Origin: Paraburkholderia sp. FT54
Lineage (GTDB): Bacteria; Pseudomonadota; Gammaproteobacteria; Burkholderiales; Burkholderiaceae
Length of the DNA: 64,000 nucleotides
NCBI RefSeq assembly: GCF_031585635.1
Contig: NZ_CP134196.1
Location: 1,054,001 to 1,118,000 of the forward strand
Reading direction: 5' to 3'
This document shows positions 63,418 to 64,000 of the stretch, piece by piece (the first letter of the stretch is position 1; the number at the start of each line of letters is the position of its first letter). The notes under the pieces were generated by a model. The model saw only the letters and a list, made by a program, of their open reading frames with translations, was not told where the DNA came from and ran no database searches. The translations under genes were made by a program, and so were the position numbers.

Positions 63418-64000
63418 ATGTATGCAATCACAGGGATAACAGGAAAGGTCGGCGGTGCGGTGGCTCGCACGTTGCTCGCCGCGGGCCAGCCGGTACGCGC
63501 GGTGGTACGCGATGGCGCCCGGGCACGTTCGTGGGCTGAGCGCGGCTGTGAAGTGGTGACCGCCGACATGGACGACGCGGCGTCCCTGACGGCGGCTTTC
63601 GAAGGCACGCAAGGCGTGTTCATTTTGCCGCCGTCCGAGTTCGATCCGGCGCCGGGCTTTCCCGAGGCACGTGCCGTCATCGACGCCGTGCGCGAGGCGC
63701 TTCAGGCGGCGGCACCTGGCAAGGTCGTCTGTCTGTCGACGATCGGGGCGCAGGCCACCGAGACCAATCTGCTCACGCAACGCACGCTGATGGAGCAGGC
63801 GCTTCGGGATTTACCTATGCCCGTGACATTCCTGCGTCCTGGCTGGTTCATGGAAAACGCCGCATGGGACGTTGCGCCGGCCCGGGACACCGGGATGATC
63901 TCCAGCTTTTTGCAGCCGCTCGACAGGGCTGTGCCGATGGTCGCGACCGCGGACGTTGGCCGCGTTGCCGCACAACTGCTTCAACAAACCTGGCACGGCG
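63418..64000 (+). CDS. NmrA-like NAD(P)-binding reductase, C-terminus beyond window
   Basis: The visible 194 residues begin MYAITGITGKVGGAVARTLL, with the G-x-x-G-x-x-G Rossmann loop of atypical SDRs, continue with PVRAVVRDGARARSWAERGC, VVTADMDDAASLTAAFEG, VFILPPSEFDP, VVCLSTIGAQATETNLLTQR, VTFLRPGWFMENAAWDV and VPMVATADVGRVAAQLL. This is the NmrA/azoreductase type (NAD(P)H-binding sensors or reductases of quinones and azo dyes). No catalytic Tyr-Lys pair is expected in it. AAGGAG precedes the ATG. It is divergent from the LysR gene, its probable regulator. The right end is cut by the window edge. Confidence 0.85.
   Translation, partial: MYAITGITGKVGGAVARTLLAAGQPVRAVVRDGARARSWAERGCEVVTADMDDAASLTAAFEGTQGVFILPPSEFDPAPGFPEARAVIDAVREALQAAAPGKVVCLSTIGAQATETNLLTQRTLMEQALRDLPMPVTFLRPGWFMENAAWDVAPARDTGMISSFLQPLDRAVPMVATADVGRVAAQLLQQTWHG

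Overview
The window looks like chromosomal DNA of a Burkholderiales betaproteobacterium, most likely Paraburkholderia. It is GC-rich with dense, mostly short-spaced genes. The families present are typical of the group: a leucine/isovalerate (liu) operon next to a TetR regulator, a non-phosphorylating L-rhamnose locus, a Gram-negative porin ending in Phe, short H-NS paralogues, DUF899, NasS/NasT and many LysR regulators. I saw no rRNA, tRNA, insertion sequence, prophage or CRISPR array. The genus is inferred from gene content and protein similarity only.

Layout. 1-6.8 kb: the end of a LysR gene, a DUF899 thioredoxin-like protein, a membrane GGDEF-EAL protein, a small secreted protein, HU, DAHP synthase and DUF72. 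6.9-13.9 kb: a TetR regulator (LiuQ-like) divergent from ivd-mccB-liuC-mccA, which takes isovaleryl-CoA to HMG-CoA; no HMG-CoA lyase follows. 13.9-26.1 kb: a mixed accessory stretch with a signal-less PhnD-like binding protein, an aldo/keto reductase, a LysR/MDR-reductase pair, a DoxX-WrbA-pirin redox cluster, a desaturase, CDP-diacylglycerol diphosphatase, an amidase and an FMN reductase. 26.1-31.1 kb: a J-domain protein, an LMW-phosphatase/ArsC-like protein, an H-NS-type protein, several small secreted or orphan proteins, and two intrinsic terminators that end no visible gene (one possible sRNA, one possible leader attenuator). 31-37.2 kb: an MFS exporter, an LprI-like protein, an acyltransferase, and an amino-acid binding protein beside a trans-3-hydroxyproline dehydratase-type enzyme.

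37.3-48.9 kb is the best-defined metabolic locus, for L-rhamnose: a candidate 2-keto-3-deoxyrhamnonate dehydrogenase, an MFS carrier, rhamnonate dehydratase, rhamnose dehydrogenase, a LysR regulator, rhamnose mutarotase, a lactonase and a complete sugar ABC importer. The last cleavage enzyme of the pathway is not in the locus.

49-56.4 kb is a transport-sensing module: binding protein, fused permease, ATPase and porin on the minus strand, divergent from an OmpR-type response regulator and a histidine kinase. The kinase is split by one extra G. Two 10-bp direct repeats with an 11-bp period lie in the divergent promoter. 56.5-64 kb: a membrane-anchored cytochrome c, ChrA, the nitrate sensor/antiterminator pair NasS-NasT, a NimT/CynX-type MFS carrier behind two TGGTnnACCA sites, and a LysR gene divergent from an NmrA-type reductase that runs off the end.

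I found no single obviously new system. The strongest leads are the kinase frameshift, the two orphan terminators, the tandem GntR-like operator sites without a local GntR gene, and the active-site variants in the proline-racemase-like and SDR enzymes.
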